Part shown: positions 11,101 through 24,319 of the stretch, piece by piece
Position numbering within the stretch: the stretch's first letter is position 1
Layout of the letters: each line of letters begins with the position of its first letter
NCBI RefSeq assembly: GCF_000471905.2
Contig: NW_006499751.1
Location: 501,412-565,411, forward strand
Direction of reading: 5' to 3'
Source of the DNA: Amborella trichopoda
Taxonomy: Eukaryota > Streptophyta > Magnoliopsida > Amborellales > Amborellaceae
Length of the DNA: 64,000 nucleotides
Translations under genes and position numbers: made by a program
The notes under the pieces: generated by a model
What the model saw: only the letters and a program-made list of their open reading frames with translations
Databases searched by the model: none
Told to the model about the DNA's origin: nothing

Positions 11101-12768
11101 TGAAGACTTAGCACTACCCTATGTGAGTGTTGAGTTTAACGTAAAGAAAGTGAGTACAAACCTCTAAATAATTTATTAAAAACTGGTCGCACATTATGAT
11201 GAATGACCTGAATGCCTTCAGGTTCTTTATAGTAAGTGAGATATCCTATATGAAGAAGGTACTGTCAGAGGAACACAAATCTGCTTTGGTTACAGCATTC
11301 CTCAAATTTTCAGACCAACACTTGGAGCGTGCTAATGACTTGAGTGATCGTGACAGGAATTTCTTTCACGGCATGTAGCTTTACCCCATGCATCTTACAA
11401 GCATCAGCAGGCTGATTTTTTCACCAAGAACTCTGAATGGCTTCAACATCAATTCTTAATGAGTGGATGATGCCCTTCGAATCTGTCAAATCTGTTTGAG
11501 AGGCACTACTGAATTTGTTACGTAGCATAGAGATTTTTGTCAAACAAGTAATACGCTGTGTTTATTTTTTCTGGCTCAAAAATCAGCAGCACATCACAAA
11601 GCATCATATATGCCACCCCAAAATTTGACCCACTTTGGCATCGTTCAGGTTTGGCTTTGATATTTGATAAAATCAAACTGATTCAGTGGAAAATAAAGAA
11701 AACTATGCTATATGTTTTCTATGACAGTAATACTGTGGATTTTTTATAATTGCTATATCCTTCATCAATTATTTAGATATAACATAAACAAATCACAACC
11801 CCCTCTACATATATATGAGACACATACATAGCTCAGAAGACATTCATGCACAAGCGTGCATTTTTTTGCATGTACACATGAACAGAGGTACAAGTAAACA
11901 TACAAAAGTGAACGCACAAAAGCACACAAATAGAAAGGCACACACTTGATCTCCATATGTGAGTTCATATATTATCTTCCAAGGAAGTATAATAGTGTGT
12001 ACATGTTATTCTAACACAGATTTAACAAGCATTGGATACAAAAAACAAGAAGGTCATAAGCAATGTGCATTGAGAGCTGTGTGCATTGATAGCACAGAAA
12101 TGTGCATTGAGACCTGTCTGGTGGCATTGAGAACTTGAAGGTCTGTGTGCATTGAGATCTATGATATATTTCATATGCTATCCTTGAGATCTATGATATC
12201 TATGATATATGTCACAGATATATATCATAGATCTGTGTGCATTGAACTCGTAGGTGTGTCTTGTATTGATAAGGAAATTGATGCAAAACAAACACATTAA
12301 TAGGCATGGTAAGTCCTCCAACAACTAAATTTTACTAGAAGATCACAAGAGGACGATGTTGTCTTGAGAGCTTTCAAAGTTTACAGATGAACACAGGCTA
12401 TTGAAGAGAGTTACGAAAGTCTGCTGTGGAAGTTCTATCAGATATTTCAGGGTGTGAGTTTGATTATTTTCGAGGCTTGTTCAGAAGCCATCATTTTTCT
12501 CTCAAACGTGCATTGTTGTCTTTATACCTAGTAGAAGATTTAGAGCATGGCATTTAGTAGGGTTTAGAAGTTGTTTAGTAGGGTTTAGAAGTTGAAATTG
12601 AATAACATTGATCCAAGTACAACCGAGATCTTTGGGCCTTGTTTGCACACCCAGAGAAGCTCCAAATGGAATAGTTAGAGATGGCATTTTTCCAGGACAG
12701 AGGTAAACCTTCTTGCCTCATCCAGGATAGACCCACTTTATGGCCTAAGCCCATCAAAACCTTCAAGT
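11101..12768. other. No gene recognised; small repeats
   Basis: No domain is supported. A GTGCATTGA word recurs about five times between 12060 and 12245. A perfect 13-bp stem occurs at 12198-12210 / 12220-12232. A 21-bp unit is exactly duplicated at 12553-12573 and 12574-12594. Confidence 0.5.
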
Positions 12769-14530
12769 TGTTTAGATTAAACTACAAGAAAACTAATACG
12801 TAAGGCATGAAAGAGTATAAGAGAGATTGAGATCTAGAACGAGAGAGAAAGTTAGAGAGAGGTGAGAGAGTAAGAGAGTCATGTGAAGAAGAAGAAGAGG
12901 AGGTGAGAAGGGTCGCGGTCCACTCCTACTGACCCCCATGCCCCACTTATGTCAGTTTATACTAGTAATAAAAGGTCTAAAGTACAAAACCACCCTTAAG
13001 AAAGGCAAAAGACAAATAAGTCCCTAGGGTCTTAACAAAAGGATATAAATATAAACATAGGTGCTCACATCAATCCCCCTCAAGCGGGAGCATAGATATG
13101 TCACGCCTAGCTTTCTTAAGATCATTTGTAGTTGAGATCTAACAATAGCCTTGGTAAGAATGTCTGCTAGCCGGTCTTCTATTTTGACCATATGGAAGAC
13201 AACTTTCCTTGTAGCAACCTTCTCTAATAAACTGTCGATGTACTTCTATATTATTGCATGATGAACGGGATTATGAGCTCTACTAATTGTTGCCTTGTTA
13301 TCACAGTATAAAGACATTGAATCTTTTACAGAAAAACCAAGTTCTCGTGAAAGGTTTTTTAGTCAAAAAGTAATTCACATACAGAATGAGCCATGGATCT
13401 ATACTCAACTTTTGCATTTGACCTTGTTACAACTGATAGCTTTTTACTACCCCAAATTACAAAGTTCCCACCAACAAAAGTACAATACCCTACTTTGCTC
13501 CACAATAAAACTAGTTCATTCTACATCTGCATAGGCCTCAGCTTGAAAATGCTCACAATCAGCAAACAACAGTCCTCTTCCCGGTGATAATTTTAGGGTA
13601 CCTGAAAACTCTAACATCTGCCTGAAGGTGGATAGTTCGTGGAGAATGCATATATTTACTAATCACAATCACAGTATAAGCAATGTCTAGGCAAAGGTAT
13701 ATATTAGTGGGGACATTAATCTTTGAAAAATACTCACCTCCTTGAATGCCTCAACCCTTTTTGGCCATCAAGCTTGTTATTTTGTTCTACAAGTGCATCA
13801 GCTGGTTTCGCCCGAAGCTTTCCTATTTCCTTAAGGAGATCCTGTATAGACTTCCTTTGAGAGATGAAGATACCTCTTTTTAAACCCAGCCACTTTTACT
13901 CCAAAAAAAGAACTTCAATGGACATAGACCTTTGATTTTAAACTCTCTGAGCAGAAAATTTTAAGTTGTAGAATCTCCCTAGGACAATTACTAGTTACAA
14001 CAATGTCATTCATATTTACAATTGCAATAGTGGTGTTGGTCTTGGTATATTTGAAAATAACCTATGTTAACATGATTTCCAATATACTTCATTCTTTGAA
14101 CATCACCACCAAACTTCTCAAACCAAGCTCAAGGAGACTACTTCAGCCCATAGATGGTCTTTCTCAGTATACAAATTTCTCCTTCACATCCAAGAGCGTG
14201 AAATCCAGATGGAGGTACCATTTACACTTCATCCTATAATTCCCCCACGAAGGGATGTATTCTTGACATCCAATTCATGCAAGGGCCACTCAAAGTTAGC
14301 TGCCAAAGACATAATTACCCTAATGGAATTCATCTTAGCCCAGAGGCAAACCTTTCCTGGTAGTTTACTCCACTGGTCTACATAAACCCCTTGACAATTA
14401 ATCTCACCTTGTATCTGTTAATGGTACGATCAGCCTTATGCTTCATAGTGTAGACCCATTAGCAACTAACCAACTTCTTCCCTTTGGAAGGGCCTACTAC
14501 TTCCTAAATACCACTCTTAAGTAATGTCGT
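12769..14530 (-). mobile_element. Truncated copia element (3' part)
   Basis: A minus-strand fragment. A probable 3' LTR (about 12769-13069) is preceded, in element order, by a purine tract (CTCCCGCTTGAGGGGGATTG at 13070-13090) and by RNase H and RT sequence up to about 14530. Around 13985-14035 the minus strand encodes VNMNDIVVTSN, equivalent to copia YVDDIIITG with the first aspartate changed. Integrase, protease, gag, primer site and 5' LTR are absent. The left LTR boundary is a guess, since no TSD can be tested. Confidence 0.75.
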
Positions 14531-15780
14531 TGTTTCCTTGCGCATGCTAAACCCTAGAAAATTATGGATTGCATGGAGATTGTAGAACATCAAGAAGCCA
14601 ATAAAAAAAAAATGAAAAAAGAAAAACCTAGGATGAACATGTGTGCATGCAAGTGAGAGTCAAAGAAGTATCACGGTTAGGTTATGATCCCTTTTTTCTT
14701 AATAGCGTGGAGCTACCACGACTAAGACTTGCCTCTGACAAACAGAGTGGCACCACATAAGAGTTGTGGGTCCTATCTGACTAAGGGACGTGCCTAACTG
14801 AGTTTCCTATCATGGTTAAGACCGTAAACCCATTGCGCATCAGGATTAGGTAAGTCACGTAGCTCAACCTTGTTGTTGAACAGATTGCACATTCCACCAA
14901 CGTGACTGTAACTGCATTGTAATCATACATTATACAATCGATTGTTTTGGGTACATATGTTTGTGTTGCACCAGGTTACAAAATGATTGGTTGTTTGCTA
15001 TTTTTCCTCTTATGTTACTAGACTTTATTGTAATATGCATGCAAATATGAATGACTTAAGGCATATGTGGTCAAGTTCAGGGTGCCACAACATGACATCT
15101 TGAGTTTCATCCCTACCATGGGTAGGAAACCCCTTTCTTACTAATCTACCCAAAAAAAAAAGAGGGCATGCAAGTTTCTATCTAAAGCTATGTGCAAATT
15201 GAATCTTCATACCTTTGATGCATGCCAATTGTTTGATCAAAGAATTCTGCACATTCAAATGCAATACCATGATGTGTAGTGAAACACTGACAAATCGTCT
15301 TTTCTCCAATGTTATGTCGATACTTTGACATGTGTTAACACCTCCAAACAAGGGCATGAGTACAAACTATCAAAATGTCAACCTAGATTCAACTCAGGAC
15401 CTCTTAAAGAGGGACAACATATTCTATCACTCCACCTGTCATGCCCATCATGTTTGGAAATTTCACTACTATGTCACAAGTATTATTTAATAAACTACAA
15501 TAAATTGTACGGAGGCGTCTTCTGGTATCGGATTTTTTTGAGTAAGTAATAGGCATTATAAACACTTGTTATACATTGACACTAGTGTCAGGGTCCATAT
15601 AACATAGGTGATACAGGTATGGTTATTTATGCAAATACAAATGCTTTTTATTGCTCCATGCTTGTCTTTCATTTCACATAGACTGGAATAAGTTGCTTGG
15701 ACAAGGAACACATGATTCTATAGCATACATATGATTGTGAAAGAAGTTATTTAAAACGCAATAGTCTTGGAATGCCATCT
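14531..15780. other. No gene recognised
   Basis: No credible coding domain or RNA gene on either strand. The composition resembles the rest of the intergenic DNA. Confidence 0.4.
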
Positions 15781-15881
15781 TTAGGCTCTAAATAAAGCCT
15801 TGAATAGAGAGTATAATTCTGATAGTTGGATGATGCACGGAAACTTCTAAGTTAAAATAGTATATAAAATATTCGAACAGT

Positions 15882-15923
15882 AAAAATAAATGGGTCTTTG
15901 GCAAAAATAAATGGGTCTTTGGC
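15882..15923. repeat. 21-bp exact tandem duplication
   Basis: The unit AAAAATAAATGGGTCTTTGGC occurs twice, head to tail, at 15882-15902 and 15903-15923, without a mismatch. Confidence 0.9.
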
Positions 15924-16439
15924 CTTATGCCCATTATGGAAACTTGCATGTGGTGATAATGTGTATAATATCCTACCATATTTAGGAGATTTTCCGGCTG
16001 AACAATTACTATATTCGGGTGATTTCCTATTGTAACAGTTATATAACAGTCATGCATAATGGTTGTAACATCCATGCATGTTGAGCAACTTGTATTGCAA
16101 CTCCCACAAGGATCCATGTATATATAAGGCACATTACTACATGATTTGAATAGAATAAAAAATATCTATATTTTCCTTATCTTGTGCTTGAATATTATTT
16201 CCTCTCCTCTCTCTCAATCTCAGGGCTTGAACCCTAGGATATCCATTGCTTCCAATGACCCTAGAATCATGTTTTTTCTTCCTTTTTGGGCGGGCATGAA
16301 ACTGTGGTTTCTTAGCAACTTCGTATTTCCAACAATATCATCTTGCTTCCCTTTACTGATAAAAATGTTTTTATCCCAAACTCCTTTAATTTTCAGTAAC
16401 CTCATAACAACATCATATTTCCAGCAACCTCACATTTGA

Positions 16440-17512
16440 AACTAAGGGTGAACAATATTTCCTTAGGAAGCACTTAATCTGACCACCCAAGATTGATGAT
16501 CACTACCATTAAGCTAGATGTGACAAACTACTTAGAATAATCCTAGTCTCCCAAAATGTTCATCAGAAGCCAGAGAAAATTAGGTTATTTCACACGAAAA
16601 ATGAAAGAACCTCTGACAAATGATCCTTCCCATAATGAATCGGAAAGAGAGAACTTAACAGTAATGACATGGCTCCTTCATTCCATGCAGCTAAGTATCA
16701 GTAGGGGGTTGTTGTTTCCTAAGACTACAAAAGATATATGGCAGGTACTAGCCAAGACATACTAGCAATGAGATGATATGGCTAGGATTTACCAATTGCA
16801 TCGTAAAATAGCGAATTTGCAGCAAGGAGAAATGACTGTGAAAGAGTACATTGGGATACTAAGGCATAAGTGGGAAGAATAGAGCACTATTAAACTATTA
16901 ATACCATTGTTGATGACACTAAAAAACAGGCTGAGCAAGGAAGGATCTTTGAATTCTTACAGGCTTACATCATCACTTTGAACTTCAAAGAGTACAAGTT
17001 CCAAGAAAAGATAATTTCCCTCCCTTGAATCAGTCTATAATGATGTCAGACTTGAAACCGATACCAAGGAAAGCATGTGGCCATAGTGTATCGAGTGTGG
17101 GGGAGGAAATCTCAGCCACATAATCCAAGGTATCCAATACAAGAGATTAGGCCATCAAAGATTCACAACATCAGTTGATTGCTCCCAAGGCTTAACCCAA
17201 CTCTAAGACACCAGTAGAGTAGCCAAGTACATATGCAACTGCAAACCAAGCGTCCAACTCCACCTCTTCTACAACGAGAATCACTAATTCTAGGGCTAGT
17301 AATCAATTGGTAAGAAAGTTGGTTTCTTGTTTTTTTATCTTGCTTCTAGTGAAGTTAAACTTGCTTATAAATCCATGACTAGCGCCTTTGGCAGTGGAAC
17401 ATGTAAACTTTCATCATCCTTGTCCTTACCCTCTATAACACATGTGCCTTCCTTTCCTTCCAATCGTTTTTTCTGTTAATAGCCTGACAAAACAAGGAAA
17501 GTGTAGTGTCAC
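16440..17512 (+). pseudogene. Copia gag to protease part, left half of a split element
   Basis: Plus-strand frames read as copia gag. The 16556-16765 stretch gives WLLHSMQLSI.....FP.TTKDIWQVLAKTY, then YQLHRKIANLQQGEMTVKEY, matching 'W..L...F.......L..L...L..L.QG..SV..Y'. Stops interrupt it. It continues past a solo LTR inserted at 17518-19484 into the integrase part at 19490. A TATATATAAGGC motif near 16121 and the region 15790-16240 may be its 5' LTR, but I see no convincing primer site. Confidence 0.75.
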
Positions 17513-17517
17513 ATTCT

Positions 17518-19484
17518 TGAAAGGACTTTATGTGATCTAGCCAGAGTATATATTCTTTTTTTTTCTTCTTTTTCTTTTTCTTCACAGCTTAGATCACTAA
17601 CAAGTAGTCCTTCTACAATAAATCAACTTCAAAAGAAATAAAAGAAATACATTTAGGATCTTAAAACTTGATGCCACTCAAAACCTTTCTTTTAATAATA
17701 AAAAAAAGACACAAACTATGCTTGGGAATAATAAAAGACATAAGAATTAAATATGGCAAGAAACAATAAAGAGAGTGTTAGAGATTGTCTCAACCGGGCT
17801 TCTTACACCCCACACCCAGTCACCACCTTCCGATGGTGCGGATCAATGGTCAATCTTCAATCTCAAGCAATGGAAAAGCAATTTAGGCCAAAACCTCCAA
17901 TGGAACAAGAACTCCTTTCAGTCAAAATCTCAAACTTAGGTAGAACCCCTTGATAACCTAGTTGAGAGAGATAACATCTCCCTACTACACCCTTAACCCT
18001 TAGGCCAGATCACAATAAGATGGGAGAGAGAGTTCCAAACAATCATGAGTTGAGCGTGCCCCTTTTGCTTACCATAAGAGAGAGAGAGAGAGAAGAGATA
18101 TGGTGTAGAGAATGTGGGTAGGGGCCACCCCCTTTTATAGTGCTTCGAGGGGTTCTAGGGTTTCTTATGGTTTTCCATGGCTTACCTCTTCATGTGCGAT
18201 TGAATATGTACCATTGATCTTGGGCGACTTGTGGGGTGAGAGATATGAGCCCTCCATTCCATAGATAGGCCATCAAGATCATATGGAAGGTGCTACAACT
18301 TTTATCCCCCATTTCCTAAACCATTTTCCCATCAACTAAAATAAGGAAATATCAATTATAATATTGTGCTTTCCAAACTCATGCACAAGCCTCTTCACAC
18401 ATTCCTTATTATGTTTCAAAACTTTCTTAAAAATCCAATCTTTCCAAAACACTTAATATCTTGGGCTTCAAGCCAAATAACTTGATCACAATAAAATGGA
18501 AAGATCCAAAAGGTAGGGCGTGCCACCCATGATGGCATCTCATGGGCCCCACCAACTTGCCATGGCGGGCCCATGTGCACAAATGGGCCCCCATACAATT
18601 TCAAATAATTTTAAATTCAAATAAATATTTTTAAAATTTATTAAATCCATTTAAATGTTCAAATCAATGTAAAATCATTATCTTTGTTTTTATAAATCCA
18701 AATTTTATAAATAAAATACCCAAAGATCTAGAAAAATTCAAATAACAATTCTAAAAATAATATAGCATCAAAACAAACATAATTAAATACTTTTGATGGG
18801 AAAAGGATCCATAAGGTCTAGGAATAAATAAATAAATAAATACTAGGGCAGTCCACCTTCTATTGTAGACTACGGTCCACACTTGCTTTCTCAAATCGAC
18901 CCAATGTTTCTCATGACCCACAGTCCATGCTGGGGCTCATTAGTGGGTCACCAAAGTCTAGCCAATGGGCAAGGAGTCATAATCTCAGTCTATGGATTTC
19001 AGGTTCTCTCCTAGAGACGTACCAAGATCACCTAGACCTAATGCAGTCCACAGCTCTATGGTGCATAGGGGTAATCTCTCACACATGCACAAGCTTCAGC
19101 TTGAAAGGTGGTTCACTTTCCCGAAACGGCAATCATATGTACATGCCGTGTGATGGTATGCAGATAAGGCTTTGGCCCCCATCTCTGAAGGCCACCATCA
19201 CACACAAGGGCCACATAGTCCCTCGGCTCACATATCTGAGCATACTCCGACCTTATCAAGGGATGACCCATTATAACCCTTATCAGTTTAATCTTTATGC
19301 CTAAATAACATGGGTTTTTTCCAACCGATTGGCCTAACACATCAAGCTCAGACTGGTATTAGTAAACATCGTTTTCTTAGTATGGTCCACACATGACCAC
19401 ATTCCCACTGAGTTCATGTTCTATTATATCAAAAATTCAATGACAATCACTCATAAGGCCTTTAATGGCCACACACACCCAACA
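17518..19484 (-). mobile_element. Solo LTR (long-LTR family), TSD ATTCT
   Basis: On the minus strand it starts TGTTGGGTGTGTGTGGCC (19484 leftward), matching the family start at 32555, and ends AGTCCTTTCA at 17518, matching the family end at 26649 and 36036. Flanks are an exact 5-bp duplication, ATTCT at 17513-17517 and 19485-19489. Length 1967 bp, with no internal retrotransposon genes, so it is a solo LTR left by recombination. A CTATAAAAGGGGG TATA-type motif lies near 18130 on this strand. It splits the host copia between gag and integrase. Confidence 0.92.
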
Positions 19485-19489
19485 ATTCT

Positions 19490-20230
19490 ATCCCTCACAT
19501 TGTGCTTTTTAGGAACTGAAAACGAGGAAGACGATTGGTTGTGGTCATGAAGAAAATGGGTTGTACCTGTTCAACATGGGATGCACTTCTACTGCCCTTA
19601 GCTCTATGTCTAAAAGTCATAAAGAATTTCTCTTGTGGCACACCCGCTAAGGCCACATCTCTAAAGTCTTTAAAAAAAAATTTTCCAAATAAGTTTTTTT
19701 CTTTGAATGTTCCTTAGTTACAATGTGAGACCTGTCAATCGTTTAAACATTGTAGAACCTTTTTTTCTTCCAATGAAAGTAAAGTTCTAAGTCATTCCAT
19801 CTTGTTCATTATGATATTTGGGGGCCAGCTCTAGTAATTTATGTATTTGGATATCGATATTTTATCTCATTCATCGATGACTACTCTCGTTATACTGGCA
19901 TCTATCTTATGAAAAGTTCAGATGAAGTACCTTCAGTAGTTAAAATATTTCATAAAATAGTTCAATCCCAATTTGAGACCCAAATATAAAACTTCCATTC
20001 TGATAATGCATGAATATCTATAAAATGAATAAAAAATTATTTTCTTAATCTTGGTATAGAAACTCAAATGTCGTATTCCTATACACCACAACATAATGGT
20101 GTGGCGGAATGAAAAAATAAACATTGATTAGAAGTGTGAGAAGCATCTTAATAGGAATGAAGGTTCCCAAGACATATTAGCATGAAGCAAGTCTTACTGT
20201 TGTCTATATAATCAATAAAATGCCTACGCT
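19490..20230 (+). pseudogene. Copia pre-integrase and integrase, right half of the split element
   Basis: Joined in sense to the gag at 16440-17512. Frames give a pre-integrase zone (SLKSLKKNFPNKFF), CETCQSFKH, then FIDDYSRYTGIYLM with the first catalytic aspartate, FHSDNA with the second, and YTPQHNGVAE. This is the full order of a copia integrase core. Many stops and frame changes interrupt it. RT, RNase H and the 3' LTR are not found before the hAT sequences that follow. Confidence 0.82.
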
Positions 20231-20559
20231 TATCCTGATGGTATTTATCCTTCCAAATTTCTCCACCATGCACTTCCTCTGCTTTCTCTTCCACCCAGAA
20301 CCTTTGGCTGTCTGCTTTGTGCATATTGAGTGTCATCCCCCATCTCCTCCGAATATGCTTCTTCTTGTTCATCCTCTTCTCATGATCTCATTACCCTCTT
20401 CCTTTTCTTCGCCATTGCCTTCCCTTGCTTGGCCCTCTCCTTCCCCTTCCTTTGGCTTTGAGATTGAGCCCGAGTAGTACGCACAAGGGGCATTGCCATC
20501 CCAACAGCCTCACAAACCTGGCCTCAAGTCAAGCCTTCTCCAGGGAATACCTCATCATC

Positions 20560-22920
20560 ACCGGTATAAACTAGCCACTCACGTGTCATCAATATCAACA
20601 GCTTCAATAGCATCCCTTTCATTGTGCTCTTGCTATCAATGGCGCTCTTGCAACTTCTGATCATACTGAACAAAGACTAGGTCGTTCAATCATTTATGCT
20701 CTAGTCTGTTCCTCTTCGTTGTATGCACCAAATAAAGAAAAAGCTCACTTAGTTACTAACTTACCATGTAACTATGTCAATAACTATTAACTAAGTACAT
20801 ACTAAATTAACTATTAACTATTAACTATTAAATAAATAAGTAATATTATCATTTTAAAGGTGCTGAAGTTCCGCTCACATCCAGACGAGCTGCAAGTCAA
20901 ATTAAGTATTTTCATGGCCATCTACCGCAAATGAGGGGTGCTTCCCCCATGGCCCATCCACCATGCACTTATTTCATAGAAATGTGAATGTAGTAATTTA
21001 GTAAATTAGGTATCTAGGAAATTGAAATTAAATACTCAAATCACATAATAAAATTGAGGAAGTTTTAAACTTACCAAGAAGGATCTTAGACCACTGCCTG
21101 ACTGCCACATCCTTAACAAACCCAGCAGCGAGCCTATACAAATCTGCCTCTATCATTACCTTATCCTTCACTTCAGGATCAAGGTTGGGCTTTAAATTGC
21201 ATAGGTTGAATGCATCCATGAACTCAGGCCTGCTATGTAACTCAAGATATGTGTAAAAGTGAGGAAGGTTAATGCAGTATCCTGCTAACTCTAGGGGCCT
21301 CTCAAGCTGGTAGTGCCATTTATCTTCAAATAATCTTCAAACAATCCTCATACTTCTTTTCATCATGCCCAAAAATTCTGTTGATTTCTTCCTTTGCATC
21401 CTACATCGCTTTATAGATATACCCCATAGCTGGTTTGTACTCAGTATCAACCATCTTGAGAACCTTTAGCAAAGGGCGAAAGCCATAAAAGTCATATTGG
21501 ACCTTGTTCCAATATCTGGAGTCCATAATAATATCCATAACAACTTTTCCATCAACGTTCCTAGACCACTTGGACTTGGTCCAATCCTCAGATACAAACA
21601 TGGACCTCAACTTTTCCTTTTGCTCCTATAAAGATTACAAGGGCAAGTAGGTGGCGGCAAATCTAGTCACCCCAAGCCTCACCAAGTCCCTGTCATCGGT
21701 AAATTTCTTCATCATGGCTAAGACCTGACCAACACAAAATTTCCCAAGTAAATTACCCTCAACGACTCAATGCATTAAAAAGACTCAAAATACATAACAA
21801 AGAACTAAAGAAGCATAATAACATAAACATAGTACTGTATACTATAAATTTGGTTCTCACCTGATTGTGACTGTATAAATAAACTGTGACTTTCCTCGCC
21901 TTTTGGATGGTTGTCTCGAATGTTTTCTTCTTACCAATGGCCTCAAGCATGAGGTCTATGCAGTGTGCTATACAAGAGGACAAAAAAATAAGCGACCTAT
22001 CAATAACCTAACGGCCGCCAAAATTAGCTAGGAACATATCGATCACTACTTGGACCACTTTTCGCCCCCTATCTCCTTTAAGCATCGGTCCACCAAATTA
22101 AAAATGAATTTTGTATCAAGGAACTTTTCAGAAGCATCAATAGACCTCAAGAACATTGTCCTTAATGGACAATTCACCATCAAATTTATGATGCTTATGC
22201 TCCTCTTATCACTCCAACTATCAATTATGACTGTGCAACCATATACACCTCACACATCTCTGTGGATCTTCAAATAGTTATTGGTTAGCTCCACTTTGTT
22301 CTGAAGTAATGACCCTTTAAGCTCATAAGCATATGGAGCCTTAAAACCTAGCCCAAACTGACCAACTGCTTCCAACATAATCTGGAAGCTACTCAAGTTA
22401 AAGGCATTAAAAGAAATGCCAGCTTGGAAGAACCACCTGGCCACATATTGGGCCACCTTATCTCTATCTTCTTTTTCAAAATAGGTCTTTAAATTTGTTT
22501 GACCCTTTTCTCGTGGTAGAATCTCAAGTTCAGGGCGAAGGAAGAACGCATACATATGCCCTCTTCTTTTTGGTCAACTAGAAGATCCAACCTCAATATA
22601 AACGCCATCTTCCTCCCCTCGAACGCCAAAAATGTCTACACTCTTTAGAACTTAATGTCTTTTTCTACCTCCTCTCTCTTGCTTTTCACCGCCTCCAAGT
22701 GCTCTATCATCTCTCTCCTAGAATCAGTTGGCACTAGAGTGCATAGGGCCACATCCCCTCTAATGCTAGCCAAATGTTTTTCAATTTGATGATGCCGGCA
22801 GTAGATGATTTTTTACAAAATTTGCACTCTACCCTATTCTTATCAAGAGGATGTGGATAAGATCCATACTTCCAACCAGGATCACTTGACCTACTTAATC
22901 CACTCGAAGTCATTGTCACA
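20560..22920 (-). pseudogene. hAT transposase (BED finger, DUF659, hATC), decayed
   Basis: Minus-strand pieces fall in the order of a plant hAT transposase. 22919-22734 is a BED-type zinc finger (DPGWKYGSYPHP..KNRVECKFCKK). 22555-22250 is a DUF659-type block (TYFEKEDRDKVAQYVARWFF, then GFKAPYAYELKG). 21983-21860 is SSCIAHCIDLMLEAIGKKK with FETTIQKARKVTVYLYSHNQ. 21610-21401 is RSMFVSEDWTKSKWSR. 21219-21028 follows. Near 20950-20870 the C-terminal hATC dimerisation region is visible as W-W..HG and SSGCERNF. Stops and frame shifts separate the blocks. Terminal inverted repeats were not identified. Confidence 0.87.
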
Positions 22921-23156
22921 TAAACACAATAATTTATTGAGTATCAATGTGAATTTTTTTTCTTTTTGACAAAGTTAGATAGGAATGGAACTCGAGACAT
23001 AGTGCCCTGGAAACCCAGCTACTACCATCTTGACCCAAGCCCGAATCCTTCAATGTGAACTAAAATCACCTAATCACGAACAAACCTGTAAAATGCACAA
23101 GATTAAAGTATTAACTATTAAGAAAAAACATAAGAAAAATATTTTAGTTTCCCTTC

Positions 23157-24110
23157 AGGAATTTTCAAATTTGTACAAAGTCTACTCACAACTTATAATA
23201 ACATGAAGGTCTATATATATACAATTTTGATAAAACAAAAGTTACAAAGGCGAATTTAGCCGTGACTACAAGCTTCTCCAAAGCTACTCTTGTTGCACAT
23301 TCAAACAATAAGGCTGCAATTATTCTGAAAAGAATTCACAATAATTTGATGAGTTTGGCTACTCAATAAGTGACCATCATAATCCTTAAAAATCCTAATT
23401 GAAAAAATGTAGCTATTTTCTAAGGAATGCATATTGACACAATATGAGGAAAAGCATATATGGAGAACTATTCAAATTCTTTAATAGAAATACACAGTTT
23501 AACATAATCCAAAAGATTTCACAAATAGCGTACCGGTATCCCAAGTAGGTCACCTATATATCCCATCAACGTCCTTGATGGGTCCACATAATCCCTACCA
23601 GCGTACCAGGTAGGTCCACTCATATCTCACCGACGTCTGGATGAGTCTATATCTCTTTGTTCTCTTTCTCTCTCATAATGATTCCTTCTCTCTCATTACT
23701 CTTTCATCATAGTGATGATATTTCTTTTCTCTCATAATACTTTCTTCTCTCTTATAATATTTCTCTCTTATAATGAATTCTCATAACATCCACTCTCTCT
23801 CTTCATGCTCCCTCACTCCATATACAAAACTCATTTGTTCAATTTCTTCATACAAAAGCTCTAGTTGAACACCATTGACCCTGGTCTCACTCTTACAACG
23901 GTAGCAACGCATCTATCTCAAAGTGAAGTGTTGGGTCTATAAGTTTTACGAGTAAGTGATATTATTTTCCTGTAACATGATAATTTGAAAACTTGCATTT
24001 CTGCAATTAATAAAATTGTAGTATTTCTGTCTATCGTTAAGGATTTTAGATAGCTGAAAATTTAGTATTTAACTCTTGATTTCAATACAATTCTTTTATT
24101 GCCAATAGAC
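23157..24110 (+). repeat. LTR-like arm, left member of an inverted pair
   Basis: From CAGGAATTTTC at about 23157 to about 23645 it is the reverse complement of 24565-25045, with only scattered differences. It ends in about two copies of a 63-bp unit. Beyond it comes a CT-rich stretch (23640-23820) and a leader-like region, as expected for U3 followed by R/U5. I interpret it as the truncated LTR of a second retrotransposon family in plus orientation. Confidence 0.6.
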
Positions 24111-24319
24111 CACTTACCATGTTGGATTTCAATTTTTAAGAATGCCTCTCATGACTGTTACCTTTATGAAACTATTGAGCCAAAAGTATTTGACTGGTTA
24201 TTTATAAAAATATCAATGAAAGTGTTTGCTAAAAATTGCTTCATGCGAATTCATGCTAATGATTTCAATATACGATATTGTTGTTTCCTCATGATTAGTG
24301 ATAAAGAGTTTAAGAAACA

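Noticed and set aside
12553..12594. TTTAG/GGGTTTAG repeats resembling telomere DNA
   Set aside because: Only a 21-bp unit repeated twice; the plant telomere unit TTTAGGG is not iterated.
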